Below are positions 31,713 through 41,656 of a DNA stretch of 64,000 nucleotides, piece by piece (position 1 is the first letter of the stretch; each line of letters begins with the position of its first letter). Both the position numbers and the translations under genes were made by a program. Source of the DNA: RGIG1995 sp045587445 (lineage in GTDB: Bacteria; Bacillota; Clostridia; Oscillospirales; CAG-272); contig JAZNCH010000065.1 of the NCBI GenBank assembly GCA_045587445.1, forward strand, positions 15,384 to 79,383. The letters are read 5' to 3'. The notes under the pieces are model-generated. The model was not told the origin of the DNA. It saw only the letters and a list, made by a program, of their open reading frames with translations, and did no database searches.

Positions 31713-33030
31713 TAAGATAAATATATTTGGAGCCGGTCTTGCGGGCTGTGAAGCGGCCTATCAGGCGGCAAAAAGAGGCGTCTTGGTTGACCTTTACGAG
31801 ATGAAACCTAAGAAAAAGACTCCCGCACACACCTCGGATAATTTAGCTGAGCTTGTATGCTCAAACTCACTCAGAAGCAACGTTTTGACAAATGCTGTCG
31901 GTCTGCTTAAAGAAGAATTGAACCTTATGGATTCGCTTATAATTAGAGCAGCATACGCGACACAGGTTGAAGCAGGCTCGGCATTGGCTGTAGACAGACA
32001 TAAATTTTCCGAATATATCACAAAAGAGATAAAAGAAAATCCCCTCATAAACCTTATCGAAGAAGAAATCACCTCAATCCCCGAAGACGAAATAACGGTT
32101 GTTGCCACCGGTCCTTTAACCTCTGACGCTTTTTCCGAATATCTTGAAAGCTTCCTCGGCAAGAGTCATTTGTCATTCTTTGACGCGTCAGCTCCCATAG
32201 TTGAATATTCCACCCTTGATATGAACAAGATATATGCGGCATCGCGTTACGGCAAGGGCGAGGCATCGTACCTTAACTGCCCTATGACGAAAGAGGAATA
32301 TGATTTATTTTATAACGAGCTTATAAACGCAGAAGAAGCACACTTAAAGGAATTTGATTCCGATTCACAGAAGAAGCCTAACGTTTTTGAGGGTTGCATG
32401 CCGGTAGAGGTTATGGCAAGAAGAGGCTATGACACTCTGCGTTACGGTCCTTTGAAGCCTGTAGGTCTTCCCGACCCCAAAACGGGCAAAGAGCCTTATG
32501 CTGTTATTCAGCTTCGTCAGGAAAATGCCGAAAAGACTATGTATAACTTAGTTGGATTCCAAACACATTTGACTTTCGGTGAACAAAAGAGAGTATTTTC
32601 TCTGATACCGGGTCTTGAAAACGCAAACTTTTTGCGTTACGGTGTCATGCACAGAAATACTTTTATAAACTCCCCCGCTTGCTTAGACTGTTTTTATTCA
32701 ATGCGAACAAAGCCAAACGTATTTTTCGCAGGACAGATGACAGGTGTTGAGGGATACGTTGAGTCCACGTCAAGCGGTTTTGTTGCGGGTGTAAATGCGG
32801 CAAGACTTGCAAAGGGCGAAGAACTTATAGATTTCCCCAACATTACGGCAATAGGTGCTTTGGCTCACTATATAAGCGACGAAAATGTTGTGAATTTCCA
32901 GCCTATGAATGCTAACTTCGGGCTTATTGCAAACCTTGAAACCAAAGTAAAAGGCGGTAAACGCTTCAGAAACGAAGCCTTGGCAAACCGTTCAATTGAA
33001 TATATAAACAGTATAAAAGATAAGATATAA
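31702..33030 (+). CDS. trmFO: Methylenetetrahydrofolate-tRNA-(uracil-5-)-methyltransferase
   Basis: A folate- and FAD-dependent enzyme forming T54 in tRNAs. The 442-residue protein begins with an FAD-binding Rossmann motif (INIFGAGLAGCEAAYQAA) and has ELVCSNSLRSN, FFDASAPIV, PVEVMARRGYDTLRYGPLKP and GQMTGVEGYVESTSSG. TrmFO instead of SAM-dependent TrmA supports a Gram-positive host. It overlaps topA by 11 bp. Confidence 0.97.
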   Translation: MKNDKINIFGAGLAGCEAAYQAAKRGVLVDLYEMKPKKKTPAHTSDNLAELVCSNSLRSNVLTNAVGLLKEELNLMDSLIIRAAYATQVEAGSALAVDRHKFSEYITKEIKENPLINLIEEEITSIPEDEITVVATGPLTSDAFSEYLESFLGKSHLSFFDASAPIVEYSTLDMNKIYAASRYGKGEASYLNCPMTKEEYDLFYNELINAEEAHLKEFDSDSQKKPNVFEGCMPVEVMARRGYDTLRYGPLKPVGLPDPKTGKEPYAVIQLRQENAEKTMYNLVGFQTHLTFGEQKRVFSLIPGLENANFLRYGVMHRNTFINSPACLDCFYSMRTKPNVFFAGQMTGVEGYVESTSSGFVAGVNAARLAKGEELIDFPNITAIGALAHYISDENVVNFQPMNANFGLIANLETKVKGGKRFRNEALANRSIEYINSIKDKI

Positions 33031-33057
33031 TCCCCTAAACTTAATAGGAGAAAGTAT

Positions 33058-34089
33058 ATGAGAATTATCGTTGATATAATGGGTGCCGACAAAGAACCTG
33101 CAGAATTTGTAGAAGGGGCACTTATGGCAGCAAAAGAATACGGCTGTGATATAACCCTTGTAGGTGATGCACTTGATATTTATGCCGCATTTGAAAAGAC
33201 AAAGCTACCAACCGACCGTATTGAGATAGTTGACGCCCCCTACTATATAACTATGGAAGACTCGCCTATGAGTGTTGTCAAAGAAAAGAACAACTCATCT
33301 ATGCACGAGGGCTTAAAGCTTCTTGCTGAGGGCAAGGGTGATGCATTTGTAAGTGCAGGTAATACAGGCGCGCTCCTTGCGGGTGCTACCTTTATCGTAA
33401 GAAGAATAAGAGGACTCAGAGCCGCGATAGGCACGATTCTTCCCCTTGCGAAACCTGTATTGCTTGTGGATTCGGGTGCAAATATAAACGTTACTCCCGA
33501 AAACTTAGAACAGTTTGCAAGAATGGGTTCCATTTATATGGAACGTCTGCACGGAATAAAGAGTCCAACGGTAGGGCTTCTTAACAACGGAACGGAAGCT
33601 ACCAAAGGAACCGACCTCCACAGAGAGACGTACCAAAAGTTAACCGATTCCGATATAAACTTTATAGGCAATATTGAAGGCAGAGATATTCCCTTTGCCA
33701 AGGCAGACGTCGTAGTTACCGATGGTTTTACAGGAAACGTTGTATTAAAACTGACAGAAGGCTTCGGCAAATTTATGATTGACCAATTGAAGTCCCTCTT
33801 TACGACCAATATTGTAAGCAAAGCTTCAGCTTTGGTTCTTACAACGACGTTAAAGGCGTTCAAGAAAAAATTTGACGCTTCTGAATACGGCGGAGCTCCC
33901 TTGCTCGGCATATCAAAGCCGGTTATCAAAGCACACGGCTCGTCAGATGCAAAAGCGGTAAAGAACGCAATTAAACAGGCTATATATTACGTTAATACCG
34001 GAATAATAGTTGAAATTGCACGTCAGTCATCACAGCTTGCAGTAAAATCAACAAAGAAAGAAACCGAAAAGACAGGCGAAGATAAATGA
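33058..34089 (+). CDS. plsX: Phosphate acyltransferase PlsX
   Basis: Makes acyl-phosphate from acyl-ACP for phospholipid synthesis. The 343-residue protein shows IIVDIMGADKEPAEFVEGA, SMHEGLKLLAEGKGDAFVSA, GNTGALLAGATFIV and EYGGAPLLGISKPVIKAHGS. AGGAGA lies 7-8 nt upstream. Its stop overlaps the rnc start by 4 nt. rpmF, often just upstream in Firmicutes, is absent here. Confidence 0.97.
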   Translation: MRIIVDIMGADKEPAEFVEGALMAAKEYGCDITLVGDALDIYAAFEKTKLPTDRIEIVDAPYYITMEDSPMSVVKEKNNSSMHEGLKLLAEGKGDAFVSAGNTGALLAGATFIVRRIRGLRAAIGTILPLAKPVLLVDSGANINVTPENLEQFARMGSIYMERLHGIKSPTVGLLNNGTEATKGTDLHRETYQKLTDSDINFIGNIEGRDIPFAKADVVVTDGFTGNVVLKLTEGFGKFMIDQLKSLFTTNIVSKASALVLTTTLKAFKKKFDASEYGGAPLLGISKPVIKAHGSSDAKAVKNAIKQAIYYVNTGIIVEIARQSSQLAVKSTKKETEKTGEDK

Positions 34090-34811
34090 ACATAAACAAT
34101 ATAAATGAGCTTATTGAGATAATAAAAGGACTTGAGGGTAAGTTGAATTACACCTTCAAGGATAAGCCCCTTTTGATAAAGGCACTGTCCCACTCATCTT
34201 TTGCAAATGAGCTTAAATCCAAAAATATAAAGACGGAATGTAACGAGAGACTTGAATTTTTCGGCGACTCGGTTTTGTCTTTGACAGTAAGTGAATATCT
34301 TTATACAAACTATCCCGACCTGCCCGAAGGTGAGCTTTCAAAAGTAAGAGCAGGTACGGTATGTGAAAAGGCTCTTGCGAAATTTGCCCGCGAAATTGAA
34401 CTCGGAAAGTATCTTTTTCTCGGACACGGTGAAGAGATTACAAACGGCAGAGAAAGACCGTCAATTCTTGCAGATGCATTTGAAGCGGTGCTGGCAGCTA
34501 TGTTTATTGACGGCGGAATAGCCCCTGTAAAAGCCTTTCTTCTCCCCTTTGCGACCGAAGAGATAAAACAAATTATAGCAAGAGGAAATACTAAGGATTA
34601 CAAATCTATGCTCCAGCAATTTATACAGCAGGAGCAGGGCGACGTGCTTGAATACAGACTTGTAAATGAAAGCGGCCCCGCCCACGAAAGAGTGTTTGAG
34701 ACCGAAGCTTATTTGAATAATAACGTTATCGGAAAAGGTACAGGCAAAAGCAAACGCGAATCGGAACAGATGGCGGCGAAAGAAGCCTTGGCTCTGTTTG
34801 GACAGGCATAG
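34086..34811 (+). CDS. rnc: Ribonuclease III
   Basis: A double-strand-specific endoribonuclease of 241 residues. The catalytic signature is ERLEFFGDSVLSL (about residues 51-63), with acidic residues in DAFEAVLAAMFIDGG. The C-terminal double-stranded RNA-binding domain is DYKSMLQQFIQQEQGDV... SKRESEQMAAKEAL. It may process the hairpin leader of pnp seen at 14197-14265, as in E. coli. Confidence 0.97.
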   Translation: MNINNINELIEIIKGLEGKLNYTFKDKPLLIKALSHSSFANELKSKNIKTECNERLEFFGDSVLSLTVSEYLYTNYPDLPEGELSKVRAGTVCEKALAKFAREIELGKYLFLGHGEEITNGRERPSILADAFEAVLAAMFIDGGIAPVKAFLLPFATEEIKQIIARGNTKDYKSMLQQFIQQEQGDVLEYRLVNESGPAHERVFETEAYLNNNVIGKGTGKSKRESEQMAAKEALALFGQA

Positions 34812-34820
34812 AATAGATAA

Positions 34821-34850
34821 CGTGGAAGCTTTTTGAAAAAAGTTTCCGCA
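34821..34850 (+). repeat. Repeat family C, copy 3
   Basis: GGAA and TTCC arms around the core GCTTTTTGAAAAAAGT, followed by the tag CACCTTCAAAAACTTTG and a repeat-A-like ACTCTCTTG. The rest of 34851-35120 holds only AT-rich sequence with no site I can support. Confidence 0.65.
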
Positions 34851-35124
34851 CCTTCAAAAACTTTGACTCTCTTGTAGTAGATTAAGGTTTTGATTGAACA
34901 TTATAAATTATAATAATTAAGTTTTCTCATAAAAAATGGAATTCCATTTTGTCCGCAAACTTCACCTTTTTGAAACAGCCAAGGATGTGGGGAGAGTTTG
35001 AGAGGGTAATTATAAATATTAGATTTGTAGAAGTATTGTTTTTTTCCTGCCGACGTTGTCGGCTCGGCGTTTGAGATGGTTTCTCCCCTCTCAAATAAAA
35101 AATAATATTAACGGAGAATATAAA

Positions 35125-36135
35125 TTGAAACACGTAAACATACCGGTATTTATACCGCATTTAGGTTGCCCGAATGACTGTGTTTTCTGTAATCAGAAAC
35201 GCATTTCGGGCACATCTTCTTTTAATAAAAATGACGTTGATAATATTATAAAAAACGCACTGTCAACCGTTGATACAGAAACTCACGAAACCGAGATAGC
35301 ATTCTTCGGCGGAAGCTTTACAGGCATTGACAGAGAGGATATGATATACTTACTCGAAGTCGCTTATAAGTATATCAAAATGGGACTGGTATCTTCCATA
35401 AGACTGTCAACCCGCCCCGATTATATCGACGACGAAATTCTAAGTATTTTGCAGTCGTATAAAGTCAAAAATATTGAACTCGGTCTTCAGTCAATGGACG
35501 AGAAAGTTTTAAAGCTTACCAAGCGCGGACACACATCGGAACAGGCTATAAACGCTTGTAAACTGATAAAAAAATACGGCTTCAATTTGATAGGTCAGAT
35601 GATGATAGGTCTCCCCGGTTCAAGCCTTGAAAAAGAAATACATACTGCTGAAATAATAGCAAATTTATGCGACGGAGCAAGAGTTTACCCTACCGTTGTT
35701 TTAAGGGAAACCGAGCTTTGCAATATGGCAAAGCAAGGCGTATATACACCGCTTAAACTTGAAGACACGATTGAAAGAACAGGCGAAGTTTTGCTTGTGT
35801 TTGACAAGGCGGAAAAGACTGTTATAAGAATAGGTCTTCAATCGGGCGACGAATTATATGACCCCGACGTTGTATACGGCGGAGACTATCACCCCGCCAT
35901 AGGTGAATTAGCCGAAAATTACGTATACTACAAAAAGATATGCGAACAGCTTGAAAACAAGCAAATTAACGGAAAAGACCTTGTAGTTTACTGTGCAAAA
36001 GGCTGTACCTCCAAGGTCGTCGGTCAGAAAAAAATAAACAAAATAAAGTTAACAAAAAATTATAATATAAAATCTCTGAAAATTGTTGAAAAAATCGATT
36101 TAAAGGGGTATAATGTTATATTAGACATATTATGA
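35125..36135 (+). CDS. Radical SAM protein (Elp3-like C-terminal domain type)
   Basis: The 336-residue protein starts at TTG 35125, with GGAGA 8 nt upstream. The iron-sulphur motif CPNDCVFC (CxxxCxxC) lies at about residues 16-23, and FFGGSFTGIDREDM and STRPDYIDDEIL are typical radical-SAM strands. The part GLQSMDEKVLKLTKRGHTSEQ, then GQMMIGLPGS, matches the Elp3/YhcC-like group. It lies between rnc and smc, a place where clostridial genomes often carry such a gene. The substrate is unknown. Confidence 0.88.
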   Translation: MKHVNIPVFIPHLGCPNDCVFCNQKRISGTSSFNKNDVDNIIKNALSTVDTETHETEIAFFGGSFTGIDREDMIYLLEVAYKYIKMGLVSSIRLSTRPDYIDDEILSILQSYKVKNIELGLQSMDEKVLKLTKRGHTSEQAINACKLIKKYGFNLIGQMMIGLPGSSLEKEIHTAEIIANLCDGARVYPTVVLRETELCNMAKQGVYTPLKLEDTIERTGEVLLVFDKAEKTVIRIGLQSGDELYDPDVVYGGDYHPAIGELAENYVYYKKICEQLENKQINGKDLVVYCAKGCTSKVVGQKKINKIKLTKNYNIKSLKIVEKIDLKGYNVILDIL

Positions 36136-36187
36136 TTATTTTAAGATAATTTAGAAAAAAATACCGAAAGGGGGCTAAAATGCGAAA

Positions 36188-39100
36188 ATGCGATTAAAAT
36201 CACTTGAATTACACGGTTTCAAGTCTTTTCCGGACAAAACGACGATAAACTTCGATGACGGTATGACTGTCATAGTAGGCCCTAACGGAAGCGGTAAATC
36301 AAACATATCGGACGCTATGCGTTGGGTTCTCGGCGAACTTTCAAGCAAAAACATACGCGGAACCAAAATGGAAGACGTTATATTCGGCGGTTCGGCTTCG
36401 CGCAGTCCCATGGGCTATGCTGAGGTTTCTCTGCTCATAGACAATACAGGCGACGGGAACAGAATCGATATTGATTATGACGAAGTTGAAGTTACGAGAC
36501 GATACTACCGTTCGGGCGAAAGTGAATATATGATAAACCGCCGTCCCGCCAGACTCAAAGACATTCACGAAATGTTTATGAACACCGGTGTAGGCAAGAC
36601 GGGATATTCCATAGTCAGCCAGGGTAAAGCGGCTGAAATAATATCGCAAAAGAGCGATGAAAGAAGAAACATTTTTGAAGAGGCTGCCGGTATTTCAAAA
36701 TACCGTTACAAGAAGAACGAGGCAGAGCGTAAGCTTGCTTCGACAAACGATAACTTAGTACGTCTCAACGATATTAAATACGAGCTTGAGGGCAGAATAG
36801 GCCCTCTTGAAAAAGAGGCGGAAAAAGCAAAGAGGTATCTTGAATTTTACGACAAAAAGAAGAGTGCTGATATTTCCCTTTGGCTTTACGATACGAAAGA
36901 GTTAAGAGAAAAACTTAACAAGGCAGAAAATGATTACGTGCTTTCGGGCAAGGAGCTCGAAATTGCCGACGAGACGATACAGTCATTGGAAAACCAAGAC
37001 GAAAGACTCTTCCTTGCTTCTCAGGAGAACAAGATAAAGACCGAAAAGAACTCAAATGAGCTTCAGGTTGCAAACGATAAGAGATACAGCCTTGAAGGTA
37101 ATTTAAAGGTTCTTAAGAACGATATTGAACATATCGGTCAGTTAAAATTACAGGCAGAAAACGAGCTTACTCTCCGCACGGAAGAAAAGAACAAGACCGA
37201 AAAATCTTTAGAAGAAGCAAGACTCAAGTTAGAAGAATTGAAAAAGGCACTTGCACTTTCAGAAGAAGAAAGAACGTCTGCCGATGAAATGCTTGAAAAG
37301 GGTTTACTTGAGTTGGTTGAGCTTGAAAACAAGCTTGAACAGGCAGAAGCTATAATCAAACTCAAAGAAGATGAGGTAGTAAACAAGCAAATCGAGCTTT
37401 CTTCCCTTTCGGGTTCAAGGAAGAGCGAAGACGAAAGATGCGAAGCTCTGAAAAATGAAATAGCAGAACTGAAAGAAGCTATGGCACTTCTTGAAGACAG
37501 AGCAAACAAGGCCGAAAAGACGGTTTTGGGATATAAGCAAAAAGCCGACGAAGCAAAGAACTCTGCTGACGAAGCAGAAAATGCTATCCAAACACTTGAA
37601 GCGAAGACAAAAGAGCTGAACGACAAGCTCAATTCTTTGTATATCGATATGGCATCAAAGAAGCAGAGAGCTGAAGCTTTGACACGTATGGAAGAGCATT
37701 TTGAAGGATATGCAAACAGCGTTCGCTTCGTTATGAATGAAAGCACTAAGGGTACGCTCGGTGGAATATACGGTCCCGTATCGAAGCTTATAAACGTTAA
37801 CAGAAAATATACCGTTGCAATAGAAACGGCATTAGGAGGCAACTTGCAGAATATAGTTGTAAAGGACGAAGATTCTGCAAAGAAGGCTATAGCACTTCTC
37901 AAAGAAAGAAATGCGGGCAGAGCTACGTTCTATCCGTTAACTTCAATTCAGGTACAGAAGCTGAATGTTGACATCAAGACTTTGTCCGGCTTAAAAGGCT
38001 ATATTGGAGTTGCAAGCGAGCTTACAGAGTGTGATGAAAAGTTCCGTATTGTAAGCGAATTCTTGCTCGGCAGAACGATTGTTTTCGACGCCATTGACAA
38101 TGCAAGTGTTGCCGCAAAGCAGTTAAATTACAAAGTAAGACTTGTAACGCTTGACGGTCAGCTTATAAATGCCGGCGGTTCATATACGGGTGGTTCTTCA
38201 AAGAAGGACAGCGGTATGCTTACCCGTGTTTCCGAAATTGAAAAGCTAAAGAAAGAGTGTGAAAAGCTTTCCAAAGACGCAGAAGCAGTTAACGCAGAAA
38301 CAGAAAACATCAACAAGGAAAAGGAAACGCTTATAAAGAAACGCGATTCCCACCTTGGAAACTCTTCTTTGCTCAATTCACTTCTTAATGCGGAAAATAC
38401 ACAATACGAGGTATTGAAATCACAGCTTTCGGCTGATGAAAAGAACTTGTCTGAATTGTGTTCTGAACTTGACAGACTTGAAAGAGCCGATGATTTTTAC
38501 CGCGAGAAGAAGCAGAAAATAGATGAAGAATTAAATGAAATCAATGCCCTTATCGAAGCCGGAAAAATTACACAAAACGGCATAAAGAACGATATTGCGG
38601 CAAAGAATACAGAAATTGAAGAATTGCGTGAAAGAAACAGCAACTCGGTTATCCGTCTTACAGAAGACAGAAAAGATATGGAAAACCTGCAAAAGAACGT
38701 TGAATCGACCGAAGCGTTGCTTTTATCCCTTACTGAACGCATATTATTAGGCAACAGTGAGCTTGAAGCTTTGGGAAACAAGAAGGCTCTTGCAGAAACA
38801 AAGATTACAACGACCGAAGAAGCTCTTTCGGAAGTTCTTAATACTATAGCTGTACTTGAAAAAGAAAAGGGCGATTATACCGAAAAGAACGACGAGTACG
38901 AAAAGAAGATTAACGACCTTCGCGTAAAGATTAAAGAAAAGACAAACGACAGAGAGCTTGTATTCAGAGCATATACAAAACTCGAAGGACTTTGTCAGCA
39001 GTTAAAGAATGACCTCGACAAATCGAGCGAACGTATCTGGGAGGAATATGAGCTGACTTATTCCGCAGCAGCAGAACTTCAGCTTCCCGAGGTTACAAAC

Positions 39101-39784
39101 GAAAACAGAAGCGAACTGTCAAAACAACTTGCCGAATACAAGGGTAAACTTAAAGGTCTCGGACACGTTAACGTCAGTGCTATTGACGAGTATAAAGAAG
39201 TAAAAGAAAGATACGACTTTATGCACACGCAGATAACCGACCTTGAAGAAGCAGAAAAACAACTATCCGATATTATAGTTAAGCTTGAAGCGGAAATGCG
39301 AGACAAGTTCTCTCAGACAATGAAAGACGTTAATATGCACTTCAAGACGGTATTCCGCGAACTGTTCGGCGGCGGTACGGCAGAGCTTATACTTACCAAT
39401 CCCGACGACGTGTTGACCAGTGGTATTGACATCAACGTAGCTCCTCCCGGAAAGATAATCAAGAATCTTGTTTCCCTCTCCGGTGGTGAACAAGCCTTCG
39501 TTGCTATTGCCCTCTTCTTCGCAATACTCAAGGTTAACCCCACACCGTTCTGTATTTTCGACGAAATTGAGTCGGCTCTCGACGAAGTTAACGTTGTAAG
39601 ATTTGCAGAATACGCAAGAAAATATTCAGACGCGACACAGTTTATTATGATTACCCACAGAAGAGGTACAATGGAATCGGCAGATACACTCTACGGCGTA
39701 ACCATGTACGAAAAGGGTATTTCAAAGGTACTTGCAGTTAACGTACGCGATATTGAAGATAAACTCGGCGTTAAGCTTGAATAG
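36188..39784 (+). CDS. smc: Chromosome segregation ATPase SMC
   Basis: The protein has 1198 residues. Walker A is GPNGSGKSNISDAMRWVLGE (about residues 32-51). Two long coiled-coil arms (about 165-510 and 675-1030) flank a hinge (GTLGGIYGPVSKLINV... GGSYTGGSSKKDSGML). The C-terminal head has LVSLSGGEQAFVAIALFFAI and Walker B with FCIFDEIESALDEVN. It is full length for the family. scpA and scpB are not adjacent. ftsY follows by 34 bp, the usual order. Confidence 0.98.
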   Translation: MRLKSLELHGFKSFPDKTTINFDDGMTVIVGPNGSGKSNISDAMRWVLGELSSKNIRGTKMEDVIFGGSASRSPMGYAEVSLLIDNTGDGNRIDIDYDEVEVTRRYYRSGESEYMINRRPARLKDIHEMFMNTGVGKTGYSIVSQGKAAEIISQKSDERRNIFEEAAGISKYRYKKNEAERKLASTNDNLVRLNDIKYELEGRIGPLEKEAEKAKRYLEFYDKKKSADISLWLYDTKELREKLNKAENDYVLSGKELEIADETIQSLENQDERLFLASQENKIKTEKNSNELQVANDKRYSLEGNLKVLKNDIEHIGQLKLQAENELTLRTEEKNKTEKSLEEARLKLEELKKALALSEEERTSADEMLEKGLLELVELENKLEQAEAIIKLKEDEVVNKQIELSSLSGSRKSEDERCEALKNEIAELKEAMALLEDRANKAEKTVLGYKQKADEAKNSADEAENAIQTLEAKTKELNDKLNSLYIDMASKKQRAEALTRMEEHFEGYANSVRFVMNESTKGTLGGIYGPVSKLINVNRKYTVAIETALGGNLQNIVVKDEDSAKKAIALLKERNAGRATFYPLTSIQVQKLNVDIKTLSGLKGYIGVASELTECDEKFRIVSEFLLGRTIVFDAIDNASVAAKQLNYKVRLVTLDGQLINAGGSYTGGSSKKDSGMLTRVSEIEKLKKECEKLSKDAEAVNAETENINKEKETLIKKRDSHLGNSSLLNSLLNAENTQYEVLKSQLSADEKNLSELCSELDRLERADDFYREKKQKIDEELNEINALIEAGKITQNGIKNDIAAKNTEIEELRERNSNSVIRLTEDRKDMENLQKNVESTEALLLSLTERILLGNSELEALGNKKALAETKITTTEEALSEVLNTIAVLEKEKGDYTEKNDEYEKKINDLRVKIKEKTNDRELVFRAYTKLEGLCQQLKNDLDKSSERIWEEYELTYSAAAELQLPEVTNENRSELSKQLAEYKGKLKGLGHVNVSAIDEYKEVKERYDFMHTQITDLEEAEKQLSDIIVKLEAEMRDKFSQTMKDVNMHFKTVFRELFGGGTAELILTNPDDVLTSGIDINVAPPGKIIKNLVSLSGGEQAFVAIALFFAILKVNPTPFCIFDEIESALDEVNVVRFAEYARKYSDATQFIMITHRRGTMESADTLYGVTMYEKGISKVLAVNVRDIEDKLGVKLE

Positions 39785-39818
39785 TACATATTTTTGATAT
39801 TCAGAAAGGTTTTAGTAT

Positions 39819-40724
39819 ATGTCATTTTTCGAAAAACTGAAAAACGGTCTTGAAAAGACAAAATCATCAATATTCGGACAGGTAAATAATCTTTTTAAGG
39901 CGTTTGTAAAGGTTGATGAAGACCTGCTTGAAGAGCTTGAAGAACTGCTTATTGCGGCTGACGTAGGTTTTGAATCTACCGAAGAGATTATTGAAAAGCT
40001 TCGCGAAAGAATAAAAGATGAACGTCTTTCAGATACCGAAGAAACTAAAGAAGCCTTGATTGAAATATTAAAGGGTATGATAGGAGACGGCGAACAGCTT
40101 AATCTGTCTACCACCCCTGCCGTTATCCTTGTTATAGGTGTAAACGGAGTCGGAAAGACGACGTCAATTGCAAAGATAGCGCACCACCTTATATCTTCGG
40201 GAAAAAAGGTAGTACTTGCGGCGGGAGATACGTTCCGTGCGGCAGCCATAGACCAGCTTCAGATATGGGCTGACAGAGCAGGTGCCGACTTGATAAAGAA
40301 CACCGAAGGCTCTGACCCTGCGGCTGTTGTGTTTGACGCGGTTTCTGCTGCAAAGAGCAGAAAGGCAGACGTTCTTATAATCGATACGGCAGGCAGACTT
40401 CACAACAAGAAGAACCTTATGGACGAACTTGCGAAGATAAACCGCGTAATCGGAAGAGAGTTACCCGAAGCATCAAGAGAAACGTTGCTTGTTCTTGATT
40501 CGACGACAGGTCAAAATGCGGTAAGACAAGCAAAGGAATTCAAGAATGCTGCAGATATTACGGGGCTTGTTTTGACCAAGCTTGACGGAACCGCAAAGGG
40601 CGGTATAGTATTCTCCATAAAAAATGAGCTTGATATTCCCGTAAAGTATATCGGAGTAGGCGAAAAGATAGACGATTTACAGCCCTTCTCCGCAGACGAT
40701 TTTGTAAAGGCATTGTTTGAATAA
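39819..40724 (+). CDS. ftsY: Signal recognition particle receptor FtsY
   Basis: A membrane-targeting GTPase of 301 residues. A helical N domain (1-85) precedes the G domain with GVNGVGKTTSIAKIAHHL, AAGDTFRAAAIDQLQ, LIIDTAGRLHNK and VLTKLDGTAKGG. It lacks the long acidic A domain of E. coli FtsY, as is usual in Firmicutes. It follows smc. Confidence 0.98.
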   Translation: MSFFEKLKNGLEKTKSSIFGQVNNLFKAFVKVDEDLLEELEELLIAADVGFESTEEIIEKLRERIKDERLSDTEETKEALIEILKGMIGDGEQLNLSTTPAVILVIGVNGVGKTTSIAKIAHHLISSGKKVVLAAGDTFRAAAIDQLQIWADRAGADLIKNTEGSDPAAVVFDAVSAAKSRKADVLIIDTAGRLHNKKNLMDELAKINRVIGRELPEASRETLLVLDSTTGQNAVRQAKEFKNAADITGLVLTKLDGTAKGGIVFSIKNELDIPVKYIGVGEKIDDLQPFSADDFVKALFE

Positions 40725-40735
40725 AGGGTGTTATT

Positions 40736-41347
40736 ATGGAAATAGTTTTAGCCTCAAGGAATAAGAAAAAAATAGCAGAACTGCAAACTATGATGTCAAA
40801 AATAAACGGAGTGTCGGTAAACATACTTTCGCTTGACGATATAGGAGTTTTTGACGACATAGAAGAAAACGGAGAAACTTTTGAAGATAATGCAAGAATA
40901 AAAGCATCGGTAGGTGCAAAGTTAGGATATATAACAATCGCCGACGACTCCGGGCTTTGTGTTGATGCACTGAACGGTGCCCCCGGTGTTCACTCTGCAA
41001 GATTTTCGGGTGGCGGCGACGAAGAGAATAACAATCTTTTGCAGGAAAAGCTAAAAGGTCTTCCCAAAGAAAAAAGAACAGCACAGTTCGTTTCAAACGT
41101 TGTATGTATATTTCCTAAACAAAACTATGAGATAAAGACATGCGGTGAAGTAAAAGGATATATTACAGAAAAAGCTGCCGGAACAAACGGCTTCGGTTAT
41201 GACCCCTACTTTTTCTATGAACCTTTCGGTAAAACATTTGCCGAGCTTTCAGCCGAAGAAAAAAACTCAATCAGCCACAGAGGAATGGCAATGGAAGCTT
41301 TTGCTGTTGAATTTGAGAAAAAAGCAAAAGAATTTAATTTAAAATAA
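40736..41347 (+). CDS. rdgB: XTP/dITP diphosphatase (non-canonical purine NTP pyrophosphatase)
   Basis: A HAM1-family enzyme of 203 residues that removes ITP and XTP from the nucleotide pool. MEIVLASRNKKKIAELQ is the substrate-binding start, TIADDSGLCVDALNGAPGVHSARFSG carries the catalytic acidic residues, and GTNGFGYDPYFFYE and SHRGMAMEAF are conserved. It starts a tight run of genes to leuS with short gaps. Confidence 0.95.
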   Translation: MEIVLASRNKKKIAELQTMMSKINGVSVNILSLDDIGVFDDIEENGETFEDNARIKASVGAKLGYITIADDSGLCVDALNGAPGVHSARFSGGGDEENNNLLQEKLKGLPKEKRTAQFVSNVVCIFPKQNYEIKTCGEVKGYITEKAAGTNGFGYDPYFFYEPFGKTFAELSAEEKNSISHRGMAMEAFAVEFEKKAKEFNLK

Positions 41348-41361
41348 AAAGGAACAAAGTA

Positions 41362-41652
41362 ATGCTTACATCAAAACAGAGAGCCTATCTGCGCTCACTC
41401 GCAGTTCATTTAGATACGATATTTCAAATAGGCAAGGGCGGTATAAACGAGAATATGACCGAACAAATATCAAACGCGCTTGAAGCAAGAGAATTAATAA
41501 AGCTTCGTGTGCTTGACAATTCGGGATATACCTCAAGAGAGGCTGCCGAAGAAATTGCAGAAATTGTGTCTGCCGAAGTTATACAAACGGTAGGAACACG
41601 CTTCGTACTTTACCGCGAATCAAAGAAAAACAAAAAAATAGAGCTTATTTAA
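41362..41652 (+). CDS. yhbY: CRM-domain RNA-binding protein, YhbY family
   Basis: A 96-residue single-domain protein: MLTSKQRAYLRSLAVHLDTI, QIGKGGINENM (the GxxG loop) and VGTRFVLYRES. Homologues bind pre-50S particles during ribosome assembly. AAGGAAC lies 8 nt upstream. In many Firmicutes the order yhbY-nadD-yqeK-rsfS is conserved, as here except for two inserted LCP genes. Confidence 0.93.
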   Translation: MLTSKQRAYLRSLAVHLDTIFQIGKGGINENMTEQISNALEARELIKLRVLDNSGYTSREAAEEIAEIVSAEVIQTVGTRFVLYRESKKNKKIELI

Positions 41653-41656
41653 GACT